A DNA stretch of 64,000 nucleotides, taken from positions 62,001 through 126,000 of the forward strand of contig JAGQDJ010000054.1 in the NCBI GenBank assembly GCA_022885665.1. The letters run 5' to 3'. The DNA is from Triops longicaudatus. Lineage: Eukaryota > Arthropoda > Branchiopoda > Notostraca > Triopsidae. Under the pieces are notes generated by a model, which was not told the origin of the DNA, did no database searches, and saw only the letters and a list, made by a program, of their open reading frames with translations. Position 1 is the stretch's first letter, and every line of letters starts with the position of its first letter. Both the position numbers and the translations under genes were made by a program. Below are positions 37,511 to 51,316 of the stretch, piece by piece.

Positions 37511-38429
37511 ATGGCGACCTATCAAATTACAAGGTAAGTTTATAATATCTTACTTGGAACTTCTTGGAGGGTAGACCTTTTGTATTAATCTCAGTGAAAA
37601 TAATCAAAAACATTAGGAGCAGTCCGTTACACGGTAGTTCCACAGTAACATTGCACATATGCGAAGTATTACGCAACTAGCCTGTCCTAAATGTTTTCTT
37701 TTGCACCGTCTAGAAAACGGAGTTTGCAATTTAGCAGAATATGCGGCGTTAGTGTAGCAGGTGGTCTTCCATCGTCAGAAAAACATGGCGTTTTCGAATG
37801 AACTTGAGAAACCTCCTTTTCCAAGTTCTTTCAGTAAAGAGATGAGACGGAGATTGCCGTGTTGGAGTGTTATCAACGACTTGCTTCTGTCCGATGGTGA
37901 CCCTGCTTATGAAGCCGGAAGACTACTTTTCTGTTTGACTTCTCGGCACCGCCGCTGCACCTACTACCGTGGCACATACCACGAATCGCCCCTTACAATC
38001 GGCATGTGGCCAACAAGGACAACTGGAATGTCAGCAACTCACGACTTTTTCCAACAAGTCTTCGCTATCTATTCCGCGCAACTCTCCAGGCCCAGATGCC
38101 TTCTCTACACACACAAACTTCCCCTTCCAGTTTATGATGATGAACCACATCACACAACGTGTGTATTGTGCGTCTTCTCTATGTGTGTAGGACAGAAAAG
38201 CTCCCTGGGCTTGCTTTCTGAGCTATCTTTCATTTCTGGACGGAAACATAATGTAAAACCTGTTTCTATTATATTTAGCTGGAGTTTCATCCCAAGAAAG
38301 GGTCAATACAAACACGTTTTGAATCACCTGTCTAATTTTCGTTTCGGAAAACTTTCCACGCAGCACGCTTACGACAGTTGCTTGGTTCGGATACAATGGT
38401 TCCCTATTTTATGGGCAGTAAAAAAAAAG
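37511..38429 (+). CDS. Candidate unrecognised spliced gene (two exons)
   Basis: ATG at 37511 in a good context (GAAAATGGCG) gives MATYQIT and ends at a strong AAG|GTAAGT donor (exon 37511-37533). A pyrimidine-rich acceptor (CCAAGTTCTTTCAG) starts exon 2 at 37835 in the matching phase, giving SKEMRRRLPCWSVINDLL, then LSDGDPAYEAGRLLF and onward. The frame is open to TGA at 38514-38516, or to a GTAAAT donor after 38429. Alternatively translation may start at ATG 37785 without splicing. A second frame (about 37945-38188) is also compositionally protein-like, so the structure is uncertain. No known domain recognised. Confidence 0.28.
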
Positions 38430-38516
38430 GTAAATAAAACGTGCCATTTCTTACGGAAGAGAGATACTGTCAAAGCGGTAGTTAACTGCTATATATGTAA
38501 AAAAAAAGTCGGTTGA

Positions 38517-41500
38517 TGCTTGATCAGACCTGTCCGTCGAACCTTGATGGAATGACACTGGCCGGAAATACACTGACGCAACAATGCAAATCATGTGGGA
38601 TTTTTCAATGGCTCTATATAATAAAAAATACAGAAACCCTGGAACATAAATGGATCCCAGAAAAGCTGTTTTCTTAACTAATTGATGCTTTAATAACCTA
38701 GAAAAAGGTACCCTTATTAGCAACGTTAAAAGAACTATTTGGTGGTAAGTTTATGGCAACTTGGGGAAATTTCCAAGAATTTCCAGAGACCACTATCAAC
38801 TTTTATGAATTGCAAAGCGAGGATAAAAGGAAAGTTTTTCCAGACGGAAAACGGACGTTTTACCTGTTGCAGCCTCCCCCTCTCATTAACATGACCTACG
38901 CCATAACCTTTGTTGCACATGCCTTAATAGATCCTTTTACGAACCGACCCAATGCTTTTATTCGTAACCCTAAAAAGGCACCACTTTTGGATTCCGGTTT
39001 TACCTTCACGGAGCACTACAAACTACCGAAAAACATCTTAAAAACTCAAATGAACCCTGTGTTTTGTGTTCAATCTTTTACACCCAAATGATAACTTATC
39101 ATAATTGTAACTAATCCTTAACTTAAACTTAGTTTCGTTTCATCCGATGCACTCCTAATTCTGATTTCTTTGGTTTTACTTATTTAATACAACAAAATTG
39201 AAGTACTTCAAACTGGAATGAAACTCGAATACTTCTCAACCTTTAACTGTTTGTTAAACTCACGAAACGCACTGTCCTCAAATTCAAAGAATTAGGGCCT
39301 GTGAGGCACGTGTAGACAATCTAGTACACTACTACGTGTGCCCTAGTACATGTGGTTAAAAAATGAAGTAGATTTACTCGTTTAGTTACGACATGCGGAA
39401 GATTTAAAACTGCGCATATTCTCGACACTAATACTCCTATAACTCGTAGGTTTCCCTTCACGTAAGTTAGATAAGGACATTGTATAGAGAGGCAGGTACA
39501 AGCACAGCATTTCAACTACCGTCTTATGCAGGCTGCAGCTAATGACAACATCCGGCCTGATCCAGCTTCCTCTTATGCACAAAATTACATTTGCATGTAT
39601 GCATGAATAGCAAGTTGAGTGCAACGTTTTTCCTGGCAATTAGTCTCACGCGAAGCCCGACTCAAGCTTTTATCTTTAGCTGGAATTTTCGACTTAATAA
39701 AACTCTTAGCCTCCGGTTCCCCCTTACGTTTTCTTTATCTTGAGATCTGCTCTCTCGTTTTAAGACAGCAGAAACTTCAACGAGCGTCAGATCCGGCCAC
39801 TGAAGGCGAGAATGCTCTCCGTTTACCGTTCATCAAATAAGGACACCTTCCTAAAAGTTGTAGATAAATCCCTGACCGGAAGTTGGAGATCGAACATCAT
39901 GCAAATTTTTATCAACACGAACTGCTGAATAAGTACTTATACATGTTGATGGGGGCGAAACGGCGGAATTTTCTCTAATCTTAGGGAAAGCTAGTGGTAC
40001 CTTACTGAACACGTCAACACTTTTTGGGTAGCCCCCCACCTTGTTCAGAATATGCAGATCAGTTTACCCACAGCAGTTTAAGTAGATGCCAATCAGTTCT
40101 CAGTGAACTCTTTAGCATGAATGAGCTTTTGCAAAAAGACACGCTCTTTAATACTGTTGAACGAACTTGTTTTTCCCATGAAATTTTTATCTTACTCTAA
40201 AGGATTTCCCAACGCCAAGGTAAAATCTCCAACAGACATTGCAAATTCTCCTTAGACCTAACTTGGCCAATAAGATATGGAATTTAAACCTATGGCTAGT
40301 AAGCGAGTTCTCTGTTTCTACTGCAGGGTGTATAATCAGTATTTTAATACTATAATTCACTGAGCATGTGAGAAGTATGTACCTGCAGAACGAATTTACC
40401 ACCTTCGGTGCTGACTAGAGTATTCTGTATTATGAGAATTTTGCCAGATCATTGGCTATTGAGTTATGTGTCTGAGATGGAAATGAGAAAGCATTTCAAG
40501 TCATCTTGTGTGGCGTTTTAGCAAATAGTCTTAGAGAGGTTCTTGAGCATCCACAAGCTTTTACGACTCGGAAGAGTTAGGAACAAGTCCTTCGTTAACA
40601 CGTCTTTGCGAATCACATCAAGGCTGGAACGTAAACAAACTGTGCCAAATTCACATAAAACAGGCGACACCTGCGCACACCAAATATGCCTTCGAAAGGT
40701 TTGTAATTTATTTGCGAAGCTTGACTTGCTACTTCTAATGAGCTGGTGAGTAGATGGATATAACGCCTTTAGGGCACGGCTTCACTTGAACTTGAACTGA
40801 AAAACGGTGCCATCTAATTCATGATAACGAACACCTCATACCTGCTGCCGTCATTTCAAGGGTGTAGCAAAAACGTCCCACATGGTCTCGTTCTTTGGCT
40901 TTGTGAAAAGTGGTGATATCAACCTTGGTAGTCATATACAACCTCACACCTTAGCTGCGGGTCATTTTAGGTTTACTGTGAATAAGTCCAGTAGCACACA
41001 CCCCGCGGAGCAACGCAACTACGGATGCCTCCAAGGGACTTTTTCGTCTTCTTTAGAGACTTCTCTCACCGAATCTTTTAAAACCCATGAACAGAACGCA
41101 GCTCAGCCGTAGCCGAATACCTTCTTGTTGGTCGCAATTGGTTTCTTTTTGTTTTTCCTTTCATATTTTTCGAGGCAGCCATCTCTCTTTCTCAAGATAA
41201 ATGCGCACAGTGAGCTCAGCGCTCATAAAAAGTTATGTCATGAAAACCTGTTCAGTTTTATAATGATGAATGTGACAACAGCAAACGCATTTTGTCAACC
41301 CATGTAAGACAAACATCCTCGTCTCCATTTTCAAACACAGAACACTTTCGGCAAGGACCAAGGCTTCAGATGAGACAGTTTCTTTTAGTCATCCTAGGTC
41401 ACGGTAATGTAGCGTTAAAGAAAGCTGCTCTATGATCTTTAAAACACCTGCTCTGTAGTTACAATCTCTCATTAGTTTCTATTTACGATTCTGCCTCGGG

Positions 41501-44500
41501 AGCTCATTGCCAAAACTGACACAAGTGTTTGTTAATTTATTGCCAACATTTAGCTTGCATAAACAGCAATAAATAGCAAAAAGCTACTATATTACCTAGA
41601 TTCACAATGGTATATTTTTGTGTGAATTGTATATAGCGGCGACAAAATGACGACACAACTGTAGCAAAATAAACCGTCACAAATAAAAATCGCTTGTTCA
41701 ATACGATTCGAATTTCAAAGTCTTATCTTAGTGTGTTCGATACTGAGTTGCTCAAAATACTGCGTCGCAAAATGTCCCACGAAGGAGCAGGGAAAACGCA
41801 TTGAAATCTGTAGCGGAACTATATATTTCGTATAAGGAAGAAAAATAGCATTATAAAAGATAACACATGGAGCGTTAATTTACGACGAAGGTTCGTTCCA
41901 GCAAACACACCCTAACTTAAGGCTTATCGGTTGATGCAGTGTTAGGCTTCCATTTAGTCACACCGTAATATGCATAGTTTGCACCACAAGCTGAAGATTT
42001 AAACGTACATTCGAAGCTCCTTACTCGCAAAGGATTCGTCGCAGAGAAAATCCGCGGATTAGGAAAACCGCAAATAATGAATGAAAAATTACATTTAAAG
42101 ATAGTGATACGTTCCAAATTTCCAGAAAAATAAAGACAGAAATTATAGAAACTCTCACTTAGGCCTAATCTGCATAACAGGAAACGTAATTATTAATAAG
42201 CTTTTGTCGCTGGTTGAAGTGTATAGGTTTCTTGTTTCCTGTTTTACCATCTTAAAGCGTTTTACTTTAATTGATCAGTCTTCATCATGAAACTTAAACT
42301 TCGCTCCGTAAATGGAACAAGTTGTTCAAAATAGATTTAAAATCACATTCAGAAGTAAATATCATGTTAGCTTAGTTTCGCCATTTTACTTACTCAAAAT
42401 AATAACTGTTGTGACCTAAATGATTTTCTTTTCCCTTCATCTTGTCGGAATGCAATTGTCCAGTTTTGATCGGCTTTCCTCAGCTTTATTTGCTCTCTAA
42501 ACATTTGTCGTACGCCAAAAGTATATATTTAGCTCTGTGAGTGTGTCACAACACTAAATAACAGTAATATAAATATCTATCAAAAGACTATGGCTTGGAA
42601 TGATTTTGAACAGAAAGGCACACGAAAGGCGAAATATTTTGCCGACAATGGAAAGAATCGATCTCAAAATTTTCGTCTGTGCATACAAGCCGCGAATAAG
42701 TTTTAACTGTATGACCAACAGCTGCAGTGTACGTTTCGCACTAAAAGCGCAGATATATTGCAATAAATACACTAAATATTGCAAGAACCCGCAAGAAGTC
42801 TTAAATTATTAGTACACAAATAGCAAGGACAACCAGCAATATAACACTACACATATAACAATATGACAAGTTGAATTAGCGAAAATCATATTTTCAGCGA
42901 GCGACTGCTAATTGGACTGAAATCAGAAAAAATATTTGGGCACTCATTAAGGTACTTTATTGCACTGCTATACAATACTTTCTTTAGGATGGTTTATCAA
43001 CTACGCTGAATAAAATTTAATTACTTTATTGTCATATTTTTCATTTCATAGCTTAAACGTAGGTTTCCTGCATTTAGTATAAATAACTTCCCTGACGCCG
43101 CACTGTCAGCTTAATTGGACCTCAGAAGCAATTTCAAGAAGAAACCTCAAAAATCGCCACCATCGATCGCCCATCGGACCAGTCAAGCAGAGTTAAAGCA
43201 CTGACACTCTTTGATCAAATCGCGAAGAAGAAGCCTCTTCCTTCAAAGTTGATCCTCAGTCAAGGTTTCATCCCCATTGTACCTCTTTCCGCCAAAAGGA
43301 AGCGTAAGTCGAGTTTTCCAGCTTTCGGATTCCAGGTTTTTCAACCAGTTACGGATTTTTCAAGAAAAAAAAAGGAAGTCAAGTCTTCATCTTTTATCTA
43401 TTTCTACCTTCGGCCATTGCAAGTCACATCCTAACCAGTTGAATTCCTTATTCTCCCTAGATATTTTCAGGTTTGACTGTGCACGTTAATTCGTTATGTC
43501 ATAACGCGAAGCAGTTTCATGGAACCGAACCAGGTCGACGACACTGGACTGGGTACGTTGAGTACAAGTCCGAAGCGTCCCGCTGGATCTCTCCTCAACG
43601 CAAATCTGTTCCACTCCTTGGAAACTTGGAACCCACCGACCACCATGTGTAATAAGCCGCAGCATGCGAAGCTATAAAGCAGCAAGTTTTTTATAAGAGA
43701 GAAGAGAAAAAAAGAACGCCTTTTGAAAATGCCTTCAAGCTGGATAAAAGGGTTCATACACGTGTGTGTGTGTGCGAGGAGCCTTGGCGAAGGCAAAAAA
43801 GGGGATCTTAATTGGACTATAAAACTCTAATATTCTTCCACAGGTCTTAAAACAGGCTGAGGTGGTAGGCACAGTTGAGCCTTTCCCTTTTTTTCACACA
43901 GGAAAGGACAGCTAAATATCCAGCGGTACGTAAGCTAATAAGAGCTGTAAAAATTAAGACCCCATACCCCTTTTATATGTATAAGGCAGGCATTTTCTTT
44001 CCAACACCTTTCGCTGGGAATGATAACTTACGAGGCCCCCAACGCCATTCGAGCATAATCTAATATCCATGCAAGGGAGCGCTACTTCACTTGCGCCTTC
44101 TGAAATACTTCCCCCCCCCCTTTGGCTTTTCTTGTTTTACTTATGCTTTAAAAATGTATATAACGTTCCAAAGCTGACTTTTAAGTCGTCCACAAGTGTC
44201 AAGAGCAAAAGCGGGTCGACGGACTTTTTATAGCATAATGCATTACCCATCCTTTGCATACATATATATACATATATATCAAACAAATGACTCTCCGTAA
44301 CTTCCGGCTATAAGTAGCACGTTCATTAGTTGCCTTTAGACAACTCATCCCTGCGTATTGTTCTTTAATAATGCCCCAATTAGAGACACAACCTTGCTAA
44401 CCTTCGCTACATGGCATTTCGCTCGTTCTATTGTTTCTTCTTGGGGTTTTCGGATTCCTGCTCTTCTCTTCCTTCGCTTCATAGACCTCAAATAAAAGAA

Positions 44501-47500
44501 CCATTTATTGTATTTTCTAAAAAAGTAGCGAGGATGGTATTTTATTGAAGACGAGTCCATGTGAAATAACCGAATATTTGCTACATGGATACCAAAGCAC
44601 GCGTTCAAACACCTAAACCAATTTCCGCTTGACAGACTTTCCCTTTAAAACAACAAAAAAGCGCTGTGGGACACCTTATCCGGATCGAAAGAAAAAGACG
44701 CTATTCACGAAGACCCAAACCAAAAAGGCAATATTAAGGCCATCTTTAAATGTAATCCTCTTTAGGAATGGAAAAAAAAAGAAAAATAATAATAAATAAA
44801 AAAGCTAGCGGATCCCTTGATGATGTGAGTTATAGCTCAAAAAACCCTTACAGCTTGAATTGTGTCGCCTGACGTGGTCTTGTTTAGCCTTGCGAAACGG
44901 ACTGTCCAATTTTGTCCATGTGTTCCATTTTTTTCTCTTATTTTTTAGCTTCCCACACAAGACGAATGAATGGTAATTACAATACACTCACAGCACCTCA
45001 AAATGTTGAAAATAAATGGAACTTTTGGTACTGCCATCCAAGTAGAACACCTCTTGCGTAGGGTATTCTCCTATGGGCTGTCACAAGGCCCCATGACCAA
45101 TAGTTGCATGGCCTTTTCGTTCCAGGGCCCCCGAAGCTTGGTGTCCCCGCTGAAAGGTTGCCTCGTTTGCAGGTGGTGATTAGAGCCTCAAAGTGGAGGT
45201 AACGCTACCAAAGGGGGTTGTAAGGTAGGCGTGGAAATTTATGCTAATGTTCATCCGATTCGGTAAGGCGGCCCAGCTTGAACCTTTTTTTCTTCCTTTT
45301 TACCGGGTTGAAACTACGGCACCACATCGGAAGTGGGCTTTGTTATCAGTGCGCACAGAATCTTAGAAAAGCTTATAACCCTGACCAACTATCTCGTGTT
45401 TGTCGTAGTCTTGTGCCAATCACTCCATCGTCAGGACCGCTCGAAGAAAAGCCTTTGCAAGCTTTCGGGGGTACGACTGTCGGAGGAGAAATTTTACGGG
45501 GACTTTTTGACAAAGACTGATTTCATCCGTGTATGTGAAGCGTCCAAGCTCGACAAACATTCTCTATGCCAAAAGATTTTTACGCTGTGCATCATTTGAG
45601 CTTGGTCCTATTTTTTTAACTGTTCAAGTGAAAAAACAAAAGAAAAAACGACGCCCAAGACTCTTCCTTACGGCTCAAAGAGTTCTTATTGGAACTCTTC
45701 AAAGTCCGTCCCCTTCCTTACACCTCCAAGAGGCCCCCGAGGAAAGAGCTCCGCACTGAGCACCACCAGTTGCGCGAAACTTAGGTATAGCATAACTCCG
45801 AAAATCTTCCCACTTGTTGCTTATTACACTCTTGCTGCATTCAACTACACATTGAACATTCCTTCCATTACGAAGCGGAGAATCGTGCAGCTTCTGTCTC
45901 GTTGGTGACCACACAGCTCATTTTCAAGTGCCTTTTCCTCTTATCTAGAGGACTAGCCCACATCAGGAAAACTGAAACTGTTTTGGACAGAAAAAAAAAA
46001 GTGCGCGTGACCTACACTGTGCAATTTAACGCTACTCCAAATTTGGGAGAAGAACGGAAAAAAATTCGCAAAGTGAAAACTCTTGAGCAAAAAAAAAAAA
46101 AAAAAAACTGGAAACTTTTATTGTTCGTTAATGAACTTCAAGTTTTCTCTTGGCAGTGTTTTAACTTTTGGAGAACTTTGCGTTAAACAGGTAAGTTTTA
46201 AATCGTAGTGCAGAAATACGAATTCATTGCAAAATGACAAGGCACGAATTTTTGGCAGAGGACTTTTGTTTAACAGAGGACTTTGTCACAAAGAATATTA
46301 CAATGAATTCAACGGTTACTGCAGTCTTTGCAAGAACAGGAAGTGTGAATTTCAAGAATGTAAAAATTGATAAAAATTAAGCTTCTAGCAAATGCGACAG
46401 GAGAACGCAATTATTAATTTGTCACCAAGTACAGACTAACGGAGATAGTAAGATAATTGATCCCTCAGAGTATGTTAACCGAATAAGATTCTAAATGCTA
46501 TCAACTATGTTCCACGACAAAATTATAACACTAAATTGTGCAGCGAATCTATGAGCAGCAGACGCATCAGAACTTGTTTCATAGTGTGACACAAACTGAA
46601 CGTAAAATTAAAACGTGAACAGTAAAGTAGTATAGCAGTTTTAAAGTTTCAGCAGCAGTGGCTTTTCTACTCAGCTGAAAACAACGCATCGTGTCTTTTA
46701 GTAGCAGCCGCGTTTCGCTTATTAAGTCTTCCAATTAAGTTTCCTAACGAGTCTTATCGTAGCCATGCTCGTTAGGCGCATCAATTCTTTTGATACAACT
46801 AGCCTGTTTGTCCCTGTCAGTTTCCTACTTTTTCTTCATTCCCGAAGGAAAGGCACCCAAAAGTCAGTCACCCATTTTGGGGAGTCGTACAAGCTTGGCA
46901 AATGCGTCCCTGACGGGGAATCTTTTTCGATTCATAGTCTCCTTGAACCTGGGGTGACCTACGGAGAGACAGCCATTTGATATCTCTCTCTTAGCATAAA
47001 CAGACCGAAACATGTACACTCTGTGTTTCGACCACAGACGAGGATGTTCGAGGAGAGAAGCGATTTTACTTGATTAAATAAGTGAAAACGCTACGATAAT
47101 CAGTGAACCTCAAGGAACTCCTTCCTTTAACGCGGTTTACAACCGCAACCGTTACGCTAATCATAGTCACTGAACCCATTCTTGTCCAAAATGAGTTATC
47201 TTTACAAACTACCTTACCATAAATTGACGATAAAAAAACAGCACTCCATTAACACAAATTATAACACTTCAACTTTACTCAAAGCTAAAAAGTTCCGTTG
47301 CATCCTTCTGAAACAGTAATCCATATCCTGTTATTGAGTATTTAAAAAAGTACGTTCCAATTTCTTTTGGTCCAGTGCACTTTTGACTAAGTCGAGAGCT
47401 GTACCACGAAGAAACTTTAAGGGAATTGCCAAAGAAGGCAAGTTGAGCCATTTGAAGATGGTTTTCTTTTCCTCCCGCGTTTTGTGTCCCTTTAAGCGCA

Positions 47501-49600
47501 GGAACTGACTACTCCTGAACTTGACCGAGACCCTGAAATCCCGATTTTTGCTTGCATACCATTGACGACTGTCAGGCTTATGGAAGCGTGAATTTTGGGA
47601 GTCATTAAACTACCCTTAACGTTCTCGTGACACGACATTCTGTTTTAAATCCACTAAGATTAAAGGGAAAAGAAATTTTTATAACGAACGACGCATTTTT
47701 TTTCCTTTTACACATCACGCATCATTTCGCCCTGCTTGGACACCGTGACTTCCCAAGCAGTGGCCGGCTTGGTTGTTGTCACCCTTAAGGCCATCCATTT
47801 TTTAGGCCTAGTGATTTTTGTATAGCTTACATATAGTTTTACACAAAACTCAATTTTTTAACGGAAGGGAAAATTAGTACCCTACCATGGAAACTCCCGC
47901 CGTAGGTTAAGGTTACGTCTTGTACCATTAGGAACTTGGTGTAGGGTTTATCCTTGGAAAAGAACATAGGTATGTTTTTTAGGATCGTAAATTGTTTTCT
48001 GCAGCTAGTGACTTTTGTTTCATAACTTTACAAATGGGTAAGAGTGAAAGTAGCGCAATAATTGTTTGAAATTATCAGCGGTACACAAGTTTTTCGTGGT
48101 AAATAAAACCTCGGTTAACGTTGTTTCTCGTAAACCCGTGTTCTTGACACGGCTTGGGGAAGATATGCTAATTGTAGCTAAATTGACACGCCAAAGGCTT
48201 TTCATCCTGTGCATCGCTCTGGAGTGGTTCTCTGGCGAAGAGATACAATTAGAGTCTAATGGGCTTTCGACATGCACACACAACAAACGAGGTCCGTTTT
48301 TCTTTTCCTTCCTGGACCGTTCCTTCATTCCGCGTTAACGTCCGAATCTACCTCAGACATAATGAATTTACATATTTCAACCTTATCCCACAAGAATAGG
48401 TAACTTAATCGCAGAACTGAAAAAGCTATAATCGGGCAAGTGTTACTCGAGTGGACCCAAAGATCCTACAGAATAATTTAGGGCGTTGCTTTGAAATCTC
48501 CACACAGTAAACATAAAGTGACCATATGAGTGTTGAAAAGAAGGTTGCAAAATGAGGAGATAATTAGATTAATAGAAGCAAATGTCTTCTTCAAGCCTCA
48601 ACAGGTACGAACTTCTGCTTTTCAATGAGCCTGGCACCCGTGCCAAGTTTTTTGACCCTCCGTTACAAAAGAATCCGGTGCCAACGACTTCGAAAATAGA
48701 TAACAAGTTCGGCATTACAAAACAAATCGCTTCAAAACGGATTACGCAAGTAGTTTTGAGCGGGTTTTTGCTTGTTAACAAAAGGTCCGAGTTGCAAAAC
48801 ACTAGCGCCGGGTTGGACCAGCGGCAGGCAGTGGCAATACGGACGCTTGCGCCATTGATGCGCTTCAATTTGTGTATTTTTCTACATAAACAATCCACCA
48901 TATGTTTTGCAAAATGTATTTCTTCTTCTGGCATTAACTCATATGCAAAGTGTAGATATTTGTCTTTCAAAAGTACATTTTCCATTAAAGGAATTTAACG
49001 AGCTGAAGCGTGCGTCTGAACGCAACACCTGTTAGAATTAGGCTTTGAGACCATAACAGAGTTCCCATATGCGCGAAATGGCATGCTGCTATTCAAGCAA
49101 GCAAAGCCGTAATAACCAAGGGGAAGATAGTTCAGTTCAAGCTCAGTATGTTGTCCCTATAAAGATAATTTTGTGTTCATTTTTCTTTCGTGATAGCAAA
49201 AAGTGTGTTGTGATTATTGTACAGAGCATCAAGTTTGACAGCATCTGTGTGACAACGAACAATGTTGCTTTGAGCATGAGAAACTTTGAGTGGTTGCAAA
49301 CCCAGATAAAATATCAACCGTCACTTCCCAGTCAAATGAAGCGAGCGCAAAGTACACTATGCAGAAGCGAAGCCTTGCGGTGAATTTTTGTTTCATTTAT
49401 TTTGCTCTTTTATGTCACAACTATCGGAAATCAAACTGATATCCCGAAGCCGGATTTCAAAATAGACATCCTCTCGAAACCTACTGCGCTACATAGCCAA
49501 GTTTTGAACGCCAACTTAATAAACAGGGTACAGTGCTTATGAATTAAAGCGCCGCAGGAGAGCTAGTACACACAAGGCAATAACGCCATGCGGATCATAT
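38517..49600. other. Gene-poor region, nothing named
   Basis: Short frames only. The frame at 38753-39091 (+, 112 codons, ATG start) has no recognisable domain and might belong to the candidate gene just upstream. Simple-sequence features: C-run at about 44110-44120, TA-rich microsatellite at about 44260-44280, A-run at about 46089-46107. The frames on both strands at about 48570-48998 overlap almost fully and neither is recognisable. Confidence 0.45.
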
Positions 49601-49656
49601 TAATGACTACTCATACCCAGCATTCAACACGTGTGTTATGTGTGTGAGTTTGTCAG

Positions 49657-49695
49657 GTCGAGAGAGAGGGTGGTAGAGAAGAGAGAGGGAGGGGA
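49657..49695 (+). promoter_or_regulatory. GAGA-rich stretch, possible promoter element of the ETS gene
   Basis: GTCGAGAGAGAGGG, then GAGAAGAGAGAGGGAGGGG, about 1.6 kb upstream of the ETS start codon. GAGA repeats are common near arthropod promoters (GAGA factor). The link to the ETS gene is inferred from position only. Confidence 0.3.
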
Positions 49696-51316
49696 CAACA
49701 CGGACGAGGCCTCACTGTTAAGCATGTTCTAAGCCCGAGCAGCCCGCGTCTATGACGTAGTACCGAAAAGAGTAGCCGAGCGGGACTTCCCCGTTTCGAT
49801 AAATCTCACTTGAGTGTGCGCAAATAATGCAAGAGACACGACGATATGTAGCGGAGTGCAAGTTATAGTTAGCCCAAAGCAGACTTCTACGTGACCGTAT
49901 GGTGAGTGCTGGATCGTTTTCACCCAATACTTGATCATCTACTGCAAGTTAAAAGTGCAATTTATCAACAACATTTTTTCCTGGCGACGTATCCCCAAAC
50001 TGACAGCTACAATGGTCAAGCGGACTGTTTGAAAACCTGTTTGGAAGGCAAGAAATCGTTCGACAAAACCTGTAGCGGTCCTTGTTCCTACACACGTTGT
50101 ACTTGGACGGTCGGGTCGGCCCTGGCGGTAATATAAATAAATCGAGGACATTGACAATTACTTAATCCTCGTTATTATTACTTATGGCCCACAAAACGCG
50201 ACTGCTGATTTTTTTTAAGAGTAGAACAGCAAAGAACGCTTTGGAATAGTCCAGCTTCAAAAACAACCACACTAGACTCACTGAACAAAAACTTGTTGAG
50301 TAGCCCGCTTTGGCATTGAAAGACTCGTTTGCACTGACTTTTGGAATCTTATCGCGTTTCTGCAAGCTGGAACGGTTATAATCTTATCCCAGAGCACCCT
50401 TTCTGCAGAATTATTCGTGGAATAGAAGCTATTTATGGCGATCGTATTGGTGCTAAGCAAGCTCAACACGTTTTGGATAGTATACTTTGCTAACTTGAAA
50501 ACCTGACAGGAAAAAAATCCTAACAACCGTTCAAGGTTTCCATTAGTGAAAGAAAAAATGGCCCAAAGCCGTTCAACACTCGATTCTCATTTTATAAGTC
50601 TTGAACTACGATTATGAGCCTTGTAAATCTAGTTAGGACTCGACACAGGGGTAGGGCTTGTTGTATTCCCCCTGTGATATTTTTCAGCATAGAACGTGCC
50701 GGTGCACAATCCTGTCGCTTTTGAGTGTTCGAAAGTCGCCGAATAATTATTTACCCGCCAAACTTGCCTCATCACTCATTCTCGCTCTTTCACGGCACAT
50801 TCAGTCTCAGATTCTTTCGTTGCATGTCAAAGAACGGCGGAAGGGCTGCCGAACTAGTAACAAAACTTCTCATTTGAGAGAACTTGGAAGTACTTTCACT
50901 TTCACTTACCGGTACGGTGGTCTCAACTTCTAGACACGAGAGAACTATACAAGTCCCAAAGTTGAAAATTAAAACTGTTTTTCGGATTAACTTCTTTCCT
51001 TCAGAGGGGGTGGGGAAAAAGGAGTTGGAGAAATGCGTAAACGTTAAAGTTATATCAAGCAGTTCAAAGGTCTGTTATCGTACCATACCGTACCAGGCGA
51101 ATTGATCACCAAACTTGTTGATGCTAAAAGCTCGCAACGTCTTGAATTTTAATGAACTTTTTGGGACTGCTTATTTTTTAAATACGTGACTGAACGTATT
51201 TTGGGGATGATAGTTCAAATTTTAGCAGAATTTTTACGTGGCAGGTGGCTCCACTAGTCTGAACTGGCCCGGTCCAGCGCCTCAGCCTGGCTGCAGAAAT
51301 TTTCCCCCGTCTCGCT
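49696..51316 (+). other. Upstream region and 5' UTR of the ETS gene
   Basis: No coding exon is established. An acceptor-like GTGGCAG at about 51237-51243 may open the exon holding the start codon. An in-frame TGA lies upstream of ATG 51317, supporting that start. A cysteine-rich frame at about 50024-50110 (CLKTCLEG, TCSGPCSYTRC) was noticed but has no in-frame ATG nearby. Confidence 0.4.

Noticed and set aside
37785..38513. Resemblance of the frame's CWSVINDLL stretch to phage portal-like sequences
   Set aside because: Only a few residues agree, from memory; too weak to support any viral origin.
46089..46107. A-run as the tail of a processed retrocopy
   Set aside because: No recognisable coding sequence upstream and no flanking duplication seen.
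48569..48998. Two 138-codon frames on opposite strands
   Set aside because: They overlap almost completely, so at most one is real; neither has a known motif.
50024..50110. Cysteine-rich peptide (CLKTCLEG, TCSGPCSYTRC) as a small secreted protein
   Set aside because: No in-frame ATG, signal peptide or splice acceptor clearly leads into it.
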